Shown one piece after another: positions 53,001-55,242 of a DNA stretch of 64,000 bases. The position numbers were made by a program, and so were the translations under genes. The notes under the pieces are model-generated. The model made no database searches, was not told the origin of the DNA, and saw only the letters and a program-made list of their open reading frames with translations. Every line of letters starts with the position of its first letter. Position 1 is the stretch's first letter. Source of the stretch: Asterias amurensis (lineage: Eukaryota; Echinodermata; Asteroidea; Forcipulatida; Asteriidae); the NCBI RefSeq assembly GCF_032118995.1, contig NC_092669.1:1116001-1180000 (forward strand), given 5' to 3'.

Positions 53001-54541
53001 TTTTGGGGGGCAAGCTATGGGATTGAGGTACGAGGTGCTGATAAGGTCCACAAACAGGAAGATGAGGTATGAATTATATACTTATACTTATGTATAGCTT
53101 TGGGTGTTTTGGGAGGAATTAGGGTGTTGGAGGGTTGTCTATGGGTTGATAAGGGGAACTAGGGTGGTTTGGGGTTTTGGTTTTTTTTTGGGGGGGCAAG
53201 CTATGGGATTGAGGTACGAGGTGCTGATAAGATCCACAAACAGGAAGATGAGGTATGAATTATATACTTATACTTATGTATAGCTTTGGGTGTTTTGGGA
53301 GGAATTAGGGTGTTGGAGGGTTGTCTATGGGTTGATAAGGGGAACTAGGGTGGTTTGGGGTTTTGGGTTTTTTTTGGGGGGGCAAGCTATGGGATTGAGG
53401 TACGAGGTGCTGATAAGATCCACAAACAGGAAGATGAGGTATGAATTATATACTTATACTTATGTATAGCTTTGGGTGTTTTGGGAGGAATTAGGGTGTT
53501 GGAGGGTTGTCTATGGGTTGATAAGGGGAACTAGGGTGGTTTGGGGTTTTTGGGGTTTTTTGGGGGGGCAAGCTATGGGATTGAGGTACGAGGTGCTGAT
53601 AAGGTCCACAAACAGGAAGATGAGGTATGAATTATATACTTATACTTATGTATAGCTTTGGGTGTTTTAGGAGGAATTAGGGTGTTGGAGGGTTGTCTAT
53701 GGGTTGATAAGGGGAACTAGGGTGGTTTGGGGATTTTAGGGTTTTTTTTGGGGGCAAGCTATGGGATTGAGGTAAGTGGTGCTGATAAGATCCACAAACA
53801 GGAAGATGAGGTAGGTGTTTTGGGAGTAATCTGGGTGTTGGAGGGCTGTCTGTGGGTTAGTAAGGGGAACTTATTATGGTGTTTTGGGGTTATTTGGGGT
53901 GTTTTGGGGCTAGCTATAGGATTGAGGTACGGGGTGCTGAAAAGGTCCACAAACGGGAAGATGAGGGGTGGTTTTGTTCGGTCAACAAGAACGACAACGA
54001 TGTTGGTGTTTTTGGATAATTTGGGGGCGTTTTGGAGGTTTGGCTCCCTTATATCGACCAGCTTAACTTTTCTTTTAACTCGCCCACCGGAGTCAAGATG
54101 TGATTTGCCTCACCCGGCCCTGTTTTCACTCGCATTTGACGACCGGATAACCGCTAATTTCAAAACCTGCTTGCAACTGTTATGATCTTTAGCAGGACTG
54201 TTTTGATCCATGCTGTTTTTGTTGTTTTTGTTTTCAGAGCAGCGTTAGTTCCCCTGATTCAGCAGACGGCAATGCCCCCAGTCAGATCGGAGCCTTCTCA
54301 CAGGAGATTAACTCCCTCACGGTAAATCTTGCCATAATTTTTCTCTTCTGTTTTCTAGATGTTGTGATGATGACGTTTTATATAATAATAGTTGTAAGTT
54401 TTTCATATAGCGCTTTTGACACCCAAAAGGCGTCCCAAATCACTTTTTTTCCTCTTTTTTTTAATTTCTTTTTTAAAATTTCTGTTCAAATAGAGCATGC
54501 TGAACAATGACAAGGCTGAGAACGGTGGAACAAACGTCTGA
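16600..54541 (+). CDS. PPFIBP1: Liprin-beta (PPFIBP type), complete coding region, ~24 exons
   Basis: Coding exons: 16694-16775, 19055-19302, 25844-26035, 29231-29362, 29757-29819, 30438-30500, 32628-32690, 34946-34994, 37828-37889, 38629-38713, 39288-39406, 40197-40406, 40815-41049, 44262-44388, 44879-45013, 45332-45482, 45878-46078, 46750-46872, 50758-50883, 51556-51744, 52697-52888, 54238-54321, 54494-54541. They sum to 2979 nt (992 residues), with every junction GT/AG and in phase. Optional exons are listed separately. Liprin-beta is a cytoplasmic scaffold that pairs with liprin-alpha at presynaptic active zones and cell edges. Residues ~1-27 match the family start (DATQMLAAALEQMDDIIAG); ~110-320 are coiled coil; ~320-620 low-complexity Ser/Asp-rich with LFKV..SAPNL and VGIKKLFGKL motifs; then SAM1 (~630-697), SAM2 (~705-770), SAM3 (~790-860), and a basic tail with EDYVCPM and QIGAFSQEINSLT. 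PPFIBP1 versus PPFIBP2 is not meaningful, as this is a pre-duplication type gene. Confidence 0.93.
16776..19054. other. Liprin-beta intron with repeats
   Basis: Holds a GGGCCC-type MITE remnant (16808-16968), a palindrome-related repeat at about 16985-17165 also found at 45535-45735, an AATAAT-headed piece (17905-17990), and a TTAA-flanked segment near 18178-18293. Two similar phrases TTTTGATTACGTCAAAT/CCTGACC at 17297 and 17429 form a local direct repeat. No other exon seen. Confidence 0.5.
18840..19060 (+). repeat. Tandemly duplicated 3' splice-site region before liprin-beta exon 2
   Basis: Three units of about 75-85 bp each carry a T-rich tract and an acceptor: CACAG/GAATCAG (acceptor ~18890), CGCAG/GAACACGTTACCAGTCGG (~18969), and the true CGCAG/GAACGCGGTACCAGTCG (19054). 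Each unit also shares GGGAGAG(C/T)CATCTCACCATC. Reading from the middle acceptor in the required phase reaches a TAA after 13 codons. Confidence 0.85.
19055..19302 (+). CDS. PPFIBP1: Liprin-beta exon 2
   Basis: 248 nt, phase 1 to 0, donor GTATGT. Encodes GTRYQSSEVSSLHNG, a Ser-rich segment, DDLKQSVEMAL, and GIPESTRRVLTRWLQGN, which aligns with IPDSTAETLVEWLQS of human liprin-beta-1. Confidence 0.92.
19353..19608. mobile_element. Palindromic MITE with CCTGGGCC ends and TAA flanks
   Basis: Ends CCTGGGCCCAATATCATGGC and GCCATGAAATTAGGCCCAGG are inverted. TAA immediately flanks both sides (19350-19352, 19609-19611), suggesting a 3-bp target duplication of the PIF/Harbinger kind (inference). Confidence 0.7.
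20051..20263. mobile_element. TTAA-flanked MITE (short copy)
   Basis: TTAA at 20047-20050 and 20264-20267. Contains CCTTTGGTTTTTGGAACTG, shared with 21620 and 62080. Confidence 0.65.
20666..20907. mobile_element. Palindromic MITE, GGGCCCAATTTCAT family (near-perfect hairpin)
   Basis: GGGCCCAATTTCATAGCGCT at the left mirrors the right end ending in ATGAAATTGGGCCC. The inner arms (GCTTAGCATGAAATTT, GATTACCAACCAA / TTGGTAATC) continue the inversion over about 100 bp per arm. Confidence 0.85.
21141..21485. repeat. 15-bp minisatellite, 23 copies
   Basis: Unit CTTCACCCTGGGGGT, essentially perfect for about 18 copies. The GGGGAT variant appears only in the last units. Because 15 is a multiple of 3, it is open in frames on both strands (VFTLG / VKTPR pentapeptides), but it is intronic and not coding. 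Confidence 0.97.
21620..22005. mobile_element. TTAA-flanked MITE
   Basis: TTAA at 21616-21619 and 22006-22009. Left AGGCAAAGTTTACC, right GTATACCTGCCCT. Related to 20051 and 62077-62432. Confidence 0.65.
22386..22545. mobile_element. CAGGCCTG-type short element
   Basis: AGGCCTGGATTTAAACTGAGG to AAATTCCATGCCTG. Body shares GCCCTTTGCAAAATGA and CTTGCCCTCTCAAAGATGAA with 5446-5671. Confidence 0.6.
23600..23945. repeat. Degenerate ~28-bp tandem repeat
   Basis: About ten decayed units of the form AGAAAGATTTGACTTCAAG plus ACACTTC. Purine-rich on the plus strand. Confidence 0.8.
24490..25110. repeat. Degenerate ~130-bp tandem repeat
   Basis: Four to five diverged units sharing GACAAGACTCCAACT, CTGAAACTC(T/A)G(A/T)AGACATT, ACGACGGTGCAAGC and GACAAAGTGTGTCTGTGAAC. 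They sit directly upstream of the alternative exon at 25229. Confidence 0.8.
25229..25342 (+). CDS. PPFIBP1: Alternative liprin-beta exon (candidate alternative N-terminus)
   Basis: ATG at 25229, 38 codons, donor GTG/GTATGT, phase 0, which fits the next exon at 25844. Encodes MGQVPSTKVQIRRRRTFSL, then IKTTVSPGRPEKFQYRLSV. MGxxxS/T is an N-myristoylation consensus and is followed by a basic cluster (QIRRRR), the usual membrane-targeting pair. An in-frame TAG at 25199-25201 makes this the first Met. However, the same TAG can act as an acceptor (CTATCTAG/TCACCT) that would make an in-frame internal exon 25202-25342 joined to exon 2. Either reading is possible. No family homologue of this peptide was recalled. 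Confidence 0.5.
25844..26035 (+). CDS. PPFIBP1: Liprin-beta exon 3 (coiled coil)
   Basis: 64 codons, phase 0 at both ends. Encodes VQRLEGDKESLVLQLAVL, then NDQVEAQSEAIQEMERGL, ending AMLQE. Near-identical to the family signature RLE(N/G)DKESLVLQVSVLTDQVEAQ. Confidence 0.96.
26036..29230. other. Liprin-beta intron with repeats
   Basis: Contains two short similar segments with ATGATGAGAAACAT (26095-26260), GGGCCC-type remnants (26535-26725, 28578-28768), the MITE at 26866, the GAGTTTGCAAAAACTCA repeat zone at 27690-28190 (including a roughly 100-bp duplication at 27945-28045 and 28080-28190), and a TTAA-flanked segment 28945-29179 that encloses a CAGGCCTG-family body. No exon seen. Confidence 0.5.
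26866..27228. mobile_element. TTAA-flanked palindromic MITE, AGGCAGTGGACAC family
   Basis: 363 bp. TTAA at 26862-26865 and 27229-27232. Terminal inverted repeats AGGCAGTGGACACTATTGG / CCAATAGTGTCCACTGCCT. Same family at 31821 and 38773. Confidence 0.85.
29231..29362 (+). CDS. PPFIBP1: Liprin-beta exon 4 (coiled coil)
   Basis: 44 codons, phase 0/0, acceptor GTTGTAG, donor GTAAGA. Encodes ELESTKLNQMTEVSNLRIRL, matching SLETQKLDLMAEISNLKLKL of human liprin-beta-1. Confidence 0.93.
29757..29819 (+). CDS. PPFIBP1: Liprin-beta exon 5 (21-codon coiled-coil module)
   Basis: 63 nt, phase 0/0, acceptor CTTACAG, donor GTAAGG. Encodes SLLEEKQKESGELSVKYQKS plus Q: three heptads of charged helical sequence. 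Confidence 0.85.
29823..29970. mobile_element. Palindromic repeat, 'GGACTAGTCCTA' family
   Basis: GGGGTCGATTTCACAAAGAG at the left, CTCTTTGTGAAATCCACCC at the right, with AGGACTAGTCCT palindromes between. It starts 4 bp after an exon, overlapping the donor region. Other copies: 36600, 38722, 50902. Confidence 0.8.
30284..30412. repeat. Short interspersed palindrome, also at 52505-52665
   Basis: Shares GGTCCTAAAAACA / TTATAGTCATC(G/A)CTGAG and GTCAAGATTTCCAT with 52505-52665. Ends are roughly inverted (GGCGCACGATCC / ATAACCCGGTC). Confidence 0.5.
30438..30500 (+). CDS. PPFIBP1: Liprin-beta exon 6 (21-codon coiled-coil module)
   Basis: 63 nt, phase 0/0, acceptor TTCAACAG, donor GTGAGA. Encodes NKISELQGESNTWQEKYMQS plus Q, resembling KVSEMDSERLQYEKKLKS of the human protein. 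Confidence 0.85.
30501..32627. other. Liprin-beta intron
   Basis: Contains a SINE fragment (30775-30830, GGTGGTCTAAGGGTAAGAC), the MITE at 31821, the start of a GGGCCC-type copy at about 32217, and a (GTTT)n run at 32368-32405. Otherwise AT-rich unique-looking sequence. Confidence 0.5.
31821..32198. mobile_element. TTAA-flanked MITE, AGGCAGTGGACAC family
   Basis: 378 bp. TTAA at 31817-31820 and 32199-32202. Ends AGGCAGTGGACACTATTGG and CAATAGTGTCCAGTGTCT. Confidence 0.85.
32628..32690 (+). CDS. PPFIBP1: Liprin-beta exon 7 (probable 21-codon coiled-coil module)
   Basis: 63 nt, phase 0/0, acceptor AACGTAG, donor GTAAGT. Encodes VKLVRTQSECAEVKCRLRQC plus S. The length and phase equal those of exons 5 and 6. 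The acceptor has a weak pyrimidine tract, so this is less certain; skipping it keeps the frame. Confidence 0.6.
32691..34945. other. Liprin-beta intron with MITE and SINE fragments
   Basis: Right-end fragment of an AGGCAGTGGACAC MITE at 33428-33468 (bordered by TTAA). tRNA-like SINE head on the minus strand at 34610-34685: A-box TAGATGGCTCAGTTGG and B-box GGTTCAAATCC. No other exon seen. Confidence 0.5.
34946..34994 (+). CDS. PPFIBP1: Liprin-beta exon 8
   Basis: 49 nt, acceptor TTGGACAG, donor GTAAAT, phase 0 to 1. Encodes GENERLQAAHYKEVDY. It joins in frame either to a microexon copy (37028, 37233 or 37412) or directly to 37828. Confidence 0.8.
35846..36105 (+). pseudogene. Broken transposase-like N-terminal fragment
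   Basis: From ATG 35846 the frame is interrupted by a stop just after an A9 run (35953-35961). In the next frame it continues to YCVVCKREI and stops at 36049-36051. A third frame then gives GQVARTDHCKVA. The CxxC followed by HC suggests a zinc-finger (BED/TTF-like) DNA-binding domain. Two frameshifts and the absence of any catalytic domain make it non-functional. Confidence 0.45.
36089..36346. repeat. Large inverted repeat inside the transposon
   Basis: Left arm AAGGTGGCATAGCATCGGGA, then GTTGATTAAGTTGAGGAAAA, onward to AAATTTGCATAAAAT. The right arm reads back as ATGCAAATTTCATAATTACC, AACTTAATCAACTCCC and TTTGCCACCTT. The arms are about 95 bp around a C-run / A/T-rich / G-run loop. Confidence 0.9.
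36600..36750. mobile_element. Palindromic repeat, 'GGACTAGTCCTA' family
   Basis: GGGTCGATTTCACAAAAAGT to CTTTGTGAAATCCACCCC, with AGGACTAGTCCTA palindromes and a near-mirror second half. Confidence 0.85.
37028..37048 (+). CDS. PPFIBP1: Candidate liprin-beta microexon, copy 1
   Basis: Acceptor TATGTAG, 21 nt, donor GTAAGT. Phase 1/1: with the G of exon 8 it reads EYEDEPS and leaves a G that makes Ala with the next exon. In this copy the upstream sequence also gives an open ATG reading (MESNMDFVYVEYEDEPSG), so it could instead end an alternative first exon. Confidence 0.45.
37233..37253 (+). CDS. PPFIBP1: Candidate liprin-beta microexon, copy 2
   Basis: Same 21-nt sequence as copy 1, acceptor TTTGTAG, donor GTAAGT, phase 1/1. 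An alternative upstream acceptor (GATGAACAG at 37202) gives an in-frame 51-nt form, 37203-37253, adding KSNMEFVFV before EYEDEPS. Confidence 0.45.
37412..37432 (+). CDS. PPFIBP1: Candidate liprin-beta microexon, copy 3
   Basis: As copies 1 and 2, but the last base is A, so the split codon with the next exon becomes ACC (Thr) instead of GCC (Ala). The 51-nt alternative form would be 37382-37432. Confidence 0.45.
37828..37889 (+). CDS. PPFIBP1: Liprin-beta exon 9 (coiled coil)
   Basis: 62 nt, acceptor TTTCCAG, donor GTAAAG, phase 1 to 0. Encodes TEIEKLKRAVESLLAANNEK, matching DIEVQKMKKAVESLMAANEEK. Confidence 0.95.
37979..38006. repeat. Poly(A) run
   Basis: About 28 A residues immediately left of a CGATTTCACC-type palindromic repeat (38020-38205). 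Confidence 0.9.
38020..38205. mobile_element. Palindromic repeat, 'CGATTTCACCAAACTCTTC' family
   Basis: Left GTCGATTTCACCAAACTC, right TAGCGTTTCGGGAAATCGGC. Contains ACTCGTCC and CTTAGGACGAGTTA phrases shared with 10690, 57090 and 63010. Confidence 0.7.
38629..38713 (+). CDS. PPFIBP1: Liprin-beta exon 10
   Basis: 85 nt, acceptor ATATTTAG, donor GTTAGT, phase 0 to 1. Encodes DKKIDDLKKSVSRYKKVQEL then MLNAQGRR, matching DRKIEDLRQCLNRYKKMQD. End of the long coiled coil. Confidence 0.95.
38722..39240. mobile_element. Nested insertion: TTAA MITE (38773-39149) inside a GGACTAGTCCTA repeat
   Basis: The MITE has ends AGGCAGTGGACACTATTGG / CCAATAGTGTCCACTGCCT and TTAA at 38769-38772 and 39150-39153. 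Removing it and one TTAA gives CCTAACTTAAGACTAGTCC, which matches the intact family sequence CCTAACTTAGGACTAGTCC at all but one base. The left flank also has a small TTACTAGTCC tandem repeat. Confidence 0.88.
39288..39406 (+). CDS. PPFIBP1: Liprin-beta exon 11
   Basis: 119 nt, acceptor GTTTCAG, donor GTATTG, phase 1 to 0. Acidic/Ser-rich: DGSMMDDDPIRSDSFSTSSS, then MADTDESSTNRREPRME. The donor is weak, and a long (GTTT)n run follows 20 bp downstream. Confidence 0.85.
39424..39514. repeat. (GTTT)n microsatellite just downstream of an exon
   Basis: About 22 units, interrupted by TTAT/GCTT. T/G-rich sequence this close to a weak donor could influence its use. Confidence 0.95.
39515..39790. repeat. 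Local direct duplication in the intron
   Basis: AGATGATCTTC(T)CC(G/C)TGTCAA, GGCAAAGCTCCCATAAGAGG, ATAAACACCAAG and GGCAACAGCCAATCTCTC occur at about 39514-39595 and again at 39702-39785. Confidence 0.85.
40197..40406 (+). CDS. PPFIBP1: Liprin-beta exon 12
   Basis: 70 codons, phase 0/0, acceptor CTGACAG, donor GTGAGA. Encodes a Ser/Thr-rich linker ending KFQKRKSASLEDLKPGTLSF. The KxSxSLEDL motif is shared with vertebrate liprin-beta-2 (CSLEDLRSES). Confidence 0.92.
40660..40735 (-). repeat. tRNA-like SINE fragment
   Basis: Minus strand reads AGATAGCTTAGTTGGTAGAG then GAGGTCATTGGTTCAAATC: recognisable A and B boxes. Confidence 0.55.
40815..41049 (+). CDS. PPFIBP1: Liprin-beta exon 13
   Basis: 235 nt, acceptor TTTCTCAG, donor GTGAGG, phase 0 to 1. 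Encodes a Gln/Thr/Ser-rich stretch and RSGSFGRGLFKVRGSKKTSS then APNL, matching RSSFGRGFFKIKSNKRTASAPNL. Confidence 0.95.
41050..44261. other. Liprin-beta intron with simple and SINE-like repeats
   Basis: GTGACA(TTT/CTT)GGTGACAC-type degenerate repeat at 41145-41315; a SINE-like B-box region (GGTGGGATTCGAACCAGTGTC) at 42088-42120; GCATATTCA repeats at 42770-43110; CCTACC-type pyrimidine repeat at 43418-43710. No exon seen. Confidence 0.55.
43418..43710. repeat. Degenerate CCCATACCTA / CCTACC repeat
   Basis: About 290 bp almost devoid of G, built of variants of ACCTACC, CCCATACCT and CCCTGTACC, about 10 bp each. Confidence 0.85.
44262..44388 (+). CDS. PPFIBP1: Liprin-beta exon 14
   Basis: 127 nt, acceptor AACCACAG, donor GTGAGT, phase 1 to 2. 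Encodes STESDNEDIIRRNRRVNFAD, PPAERRKKKVGIKKLFGK. The KKxxGIxKLFGKL(K)R motif is a liprin-beta signature. Confidence 0.95.
44575..44690 (+). repeat. tRNA-derived SINE copy
   Basis: CTCTAGAATTGCGAGGG, then GTGGGTTCGAATCCAACCC (B box) and the tail CCTGTGG..ACTGAGTATACAGTGC shared with 5212-5347. Confidence 0.65.
44879..45013 (+). CDS. PPFIBP1: Liprin-beta exon 15
   Basis: 135 nt, acceptor TCTTACAG, donor GTAAGT, phase 2 to 2. Encodes LKRSNSATLTFAEEDEDSS then FQRGGRLRATAGPRIGW, matching RRGGTRATAGPRLGW. Confidence 0.96.
45030..45255. mobile_element. Palindromic repeat related to 19353
   Basis: TTCATGGCTCTGCTTACCG, AATCGGCGCTTGCGGAAGCA and CGTAAGCGCAGAATTCGGCG share sequence with the element at 19353-19608 in the opposite orientation. 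Confidence 0.6.
45332..45482 (+). CDS. PPFIBP1: Liprin-beta exon 16 (SAM1)
   Basis: 151 nt, acceptor TTACCTAG, donor GTAAGT, phase 2 to 0. Encodes APFAKWESDQVAAWLHDMGL, then GQYMSMCRVWVKNGATLL. Human SAM1 reads MPFAKWTKEQVCNWLMEQGL. SAM domains bind liprin-alpha and other partners. Confidence 0.96.
45535..45735. mobile_element. Palindromic MITE with GACGAAAATTATTTT arms
   Basis: TTAGTTGCTGAGGTGCTGTA on the left mirrors TACAGCACCTCAGCTAGTAA on the right; AATAATTTTCGTC and GACGAAAATTATT meet at the centre. A related copy lies at about 16985-17165. Confidence 0.8.
45878..46078 (+). CDS. PPFIBP1: Liprin-beta exon 17 (SAM1 end, SAM2 start)
   Basis: 67 codons, phase 0/0, acceptor ACCATAG, donor GTAAGT. 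Encodes ELGVKNVLHRKKIQLALQAI, then NWVLRWLDDAGLPQYKDAFS and DGRMLHYLTV, closely matching the human protein. Confidence 0.97.
46001..46320 (+). repeat. 160-bp tandem duplication copying the end of the SAM2 exon
   Basis: 46001-46160 (last 78 nt of exon 17 plus intron) is repeated at 46161-46320, differing at only a couple of bases (GATGCAGG/GATGCGGG, GATAGTG/GATGGTG). The second copy has the donor GTAAGT but no usable in-frame acceptor. Confidence 0.95.
46750..46872 (+). CDS. PPFIBP1: Liprin-beta exon 18 (SAM2 end)
   Basis: 41 codons, phase 0/0, acceptor TTTAACAG, donor GTAAGT. Encodes DDLLLMRVTSGMHHVSIMRG, IQCLRLHHFQPNCLRRRPTD plus E, matching human DDLLSLKVVSVLHHLSIKRA and NCLRRRPSDE. Confidence 0.96.
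47192..47454. mobile_element. Palindromic MITE, CCTGGGCCCAATTTCATAG family
   Basis: Left CCTGGGCCCAATTTCATAGC; right reads GCGCTATGAAATTGGGCCC then AGG. Arms interrupted in the centre. Confidence 0.8.
47825..47872 (+). CDS. PPFIBP1: Optional liprin-beta exon between SAM2 and SAM3
   Basis: 48 nt, phase 0/0, acceptor CTTTCACAG with a good pyrimidine tract, donor GTAAAC. Encodes NWFHEVKTMPPWSSEL. Flanking exons join in frame with or without it, and the constitutive family alignment does not need it, so it is probably alternatively spliced. A (CAAA)n run follows. Confidence 0.55.
50054..50310. mobile_element. Palindromic MITE, GGGCCC/GGCCCC ends
   Basis: GGGGCCCGATTTAATAGAGC to GCTCTATGAAATTGGCCCC, with GCTTAAGCA arms inside. 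The inner part mirrors that of 51945-52190. Confidence 0.8.
50758..50883 (+). CDS. PPFIBP1: Liprin-beta exon 20 (SAM3)
   Basis: 42 codons, phase 0/0, acceptor CTTTATAG, donor GTAAGA. Encodes PYEACREVMLWTNHRVMEWL then RTVDLSEYAPNLRGSGIHGA and LM. WTNHRVMEWLRSVDLAEYAPNLRGSGVHG is the human counterpart. Confidence 0.97.
50902..51036. mobile_element. Palindromic repeat, 'GGACTAGTCCTA' family
   Basis: GGGGTCGATTTCACAAAGAG to CTTTGTGAAGTCCACCCC. Starts 19 bp after the exon 20 donor. Confidence 0.8.
51390..51510 (+). pseudogene. Decayed tandem copy of the liprin-beta VLEPRF exon
   Basis: TTTCCTCAG/GTCCTTGAGCC copies the real acceptor and start at 51556, but an internal deletion shifts the frame: VLEPCFSAAALTLNPYSGGI then TGA (51450-51452). 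The donor side is missing. Splicing to this intact acceptor would truncate the protein in SAM3. Confidence 0.85.
51556..51744 (+). CDS. PPFIBP1: Liprin-beta exon 21 (SAM3 end)
   Basis: 63 codons, phase 0/0, acceptor TTCCCCAG, donor GTAAAC. Encodes VLEPRFSAETLAATLCIPNS, KSLLRRHLSTHFVSLVGSQI, then QKRESEKASGYVPLSAL, matching VLEPRFNVETMAQLLNIPPN and LLRRHLATHFNLLIG. Confidence 0.97.
51945..52190. mobile_element. Palindromic MITE, GGGCCCAATTTCAT family
   Basis: GGGGCCAATTTCGTAGAGCT to GAGCTGCTTAAGCAC mirrored, ending AATTGGGCCC. Similar to 50054-50310 in reverse. Confidence 0.8.
52505..52665. repeat. Short palindrome, counterpart of 30284-30412
   Basis: GGGCCGGTTTAAAGTCGGAC at the left and GACCGACTATAACTCGGCC at the right; ATGGAAATCTTGACGCG / CGGGTCAAGATTTCCAT form inner arms. 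Confidence 0.75.
52697..52888 (+). CDS. PPFIBP1: Liprin-beta exon 22 (basic tail)
   Basis: 64 codons, phase 0/0, acceptor ACTCTTCAG, donor GTAATA. Encodes PKKRPFGGRPKKRGMEEEDY, VCPMNLEAP, then NYRIEVRGADKVHKQEDE. Human has KPKKLAFSNFGNLRKKKQ and EEYVCPMEL. PKKRPFGGRPKKR is a possible nuclear localisation signal. Confidence 0.95.
52829..53970 (+). repeat. ~185-bp minisatellite made of a liprin-beta exon end plus its donor
   Basis: The last ~55 nt of exon 22, its donor and ~130 nt of intron recur six more times (near 53012, 53199, 53384, 53571, 53758 and 53912). Each exon-like piece (SYGIEVRGADK(V/I)HKQEDE) stays open, and most keep GTATGA or GTAGGT after GAG. Copy 5 has GTAAGTGG inside (IEVSGAD), and copy 6 has lost the donor. 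No good acceptor precedes them: a G-run lies directly before CAAGCTATGG. Confidence 0.93.
54238..54321 (+). CDS. PPFIBP1: Liprin-beta exon 23
   Basis: 28 codons, phase 0/0, acceptor GTTTTCAG, donor GTAAAT. Encodes SSVSSPDSADGNAPSQIGAF then SQEINSLT, matching RQIGAFSEGINNLT. Confidence 0.95.
54494..54541 (+). CDS. PPFIBP1: Liprin-beta terminal exon
   Basis: Acceptor CAAATAG, encodes SMLNNDKAENGGTNV and stop TGA at 54539-54541. In human the equivalent is HMLKEDDMFKDF plus a longer tail, so this C-terminus is shorter than the vertebrate one. Confidence 0.85.
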   Translation, partial: SMLNNDKAENGGTNV

Positions 54542-54879
54542 GGGAGGCTGTTTTAAGACACTTGGAAATTTTCAAGATGCTGTACAGTTTTTTATCAGGG
54601 CTTCCAGTAAAAATGCTGACGTGCTGTACGGTGCTGCGTATGGATGTGTAGCTGTTGATAGTAGGTCAGCCCCAAGGACCCCCTTGATGGGAGGGGTTGG
54701 TGGGGGTGTTGGTCGGGAGGAGGCCCTTCTTCTGTAAGCCCTGATCTACTCTACTTAACCTGCTTAGCAAAGGCACAGGCAATTTGTTTCATTGCAAAGC
54801 ATATGTTCTCGTATAATTGAAAAAATTAGTTAATGGCTTGACGTTTCAACCCTAGCAGAGTCTTTCTCGGATGGCTTAA

Positions 54880-55242
54880 AGCCATTGGACACTTTCGGTA
54901 CGAAAACAAAATAAAAGTTCACAGATTTACAAATAATTTAAAGGGTTTACAGAAGGTAATGGTAAAATACTTCTCTGAAATATTATTCCATGAAATGCTT
55001 CACTTTTTGAGAAACATTAAAACAATATAAATTCTCGATATCGAGAATTACAGATTTATTTTAAACACATGTCATGACACGGCAAAACGTGCAGAAACAA
55101 GGGTGGGTTTTCCCGTTATTTTCTCCCAGCTCTGATGACCAATTGAGCCTAAATTTTCACAGGTTACTTATTTTATATAGAAGTCGTCATACACGAAGTG
55201 TGGGCCTTGGACAATACTGTTTACCAAAAGTGTCCAATGGCT
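54880..55242. mobile_element. TTAA-flanked MITE (AGCCATTGGACAC ends)
   Basis: TTAA at 54876-54879 and 55243-55246. Ends AGCCATTGGACACTTTCGG / AAAGTGTCCAATGGCT. A sister family of the AGGCAGTGGACAC elements. Confidence 0.8.

Noticed and set aside
53012..53967. Six repeated exon-like pieces as real exons
   Set aside because: No acceptor with a pyrimidine tract precedes them (G-runs instead), and phase-0 entry at the only AG gives CTATGGGATTGA with an immediate stop.
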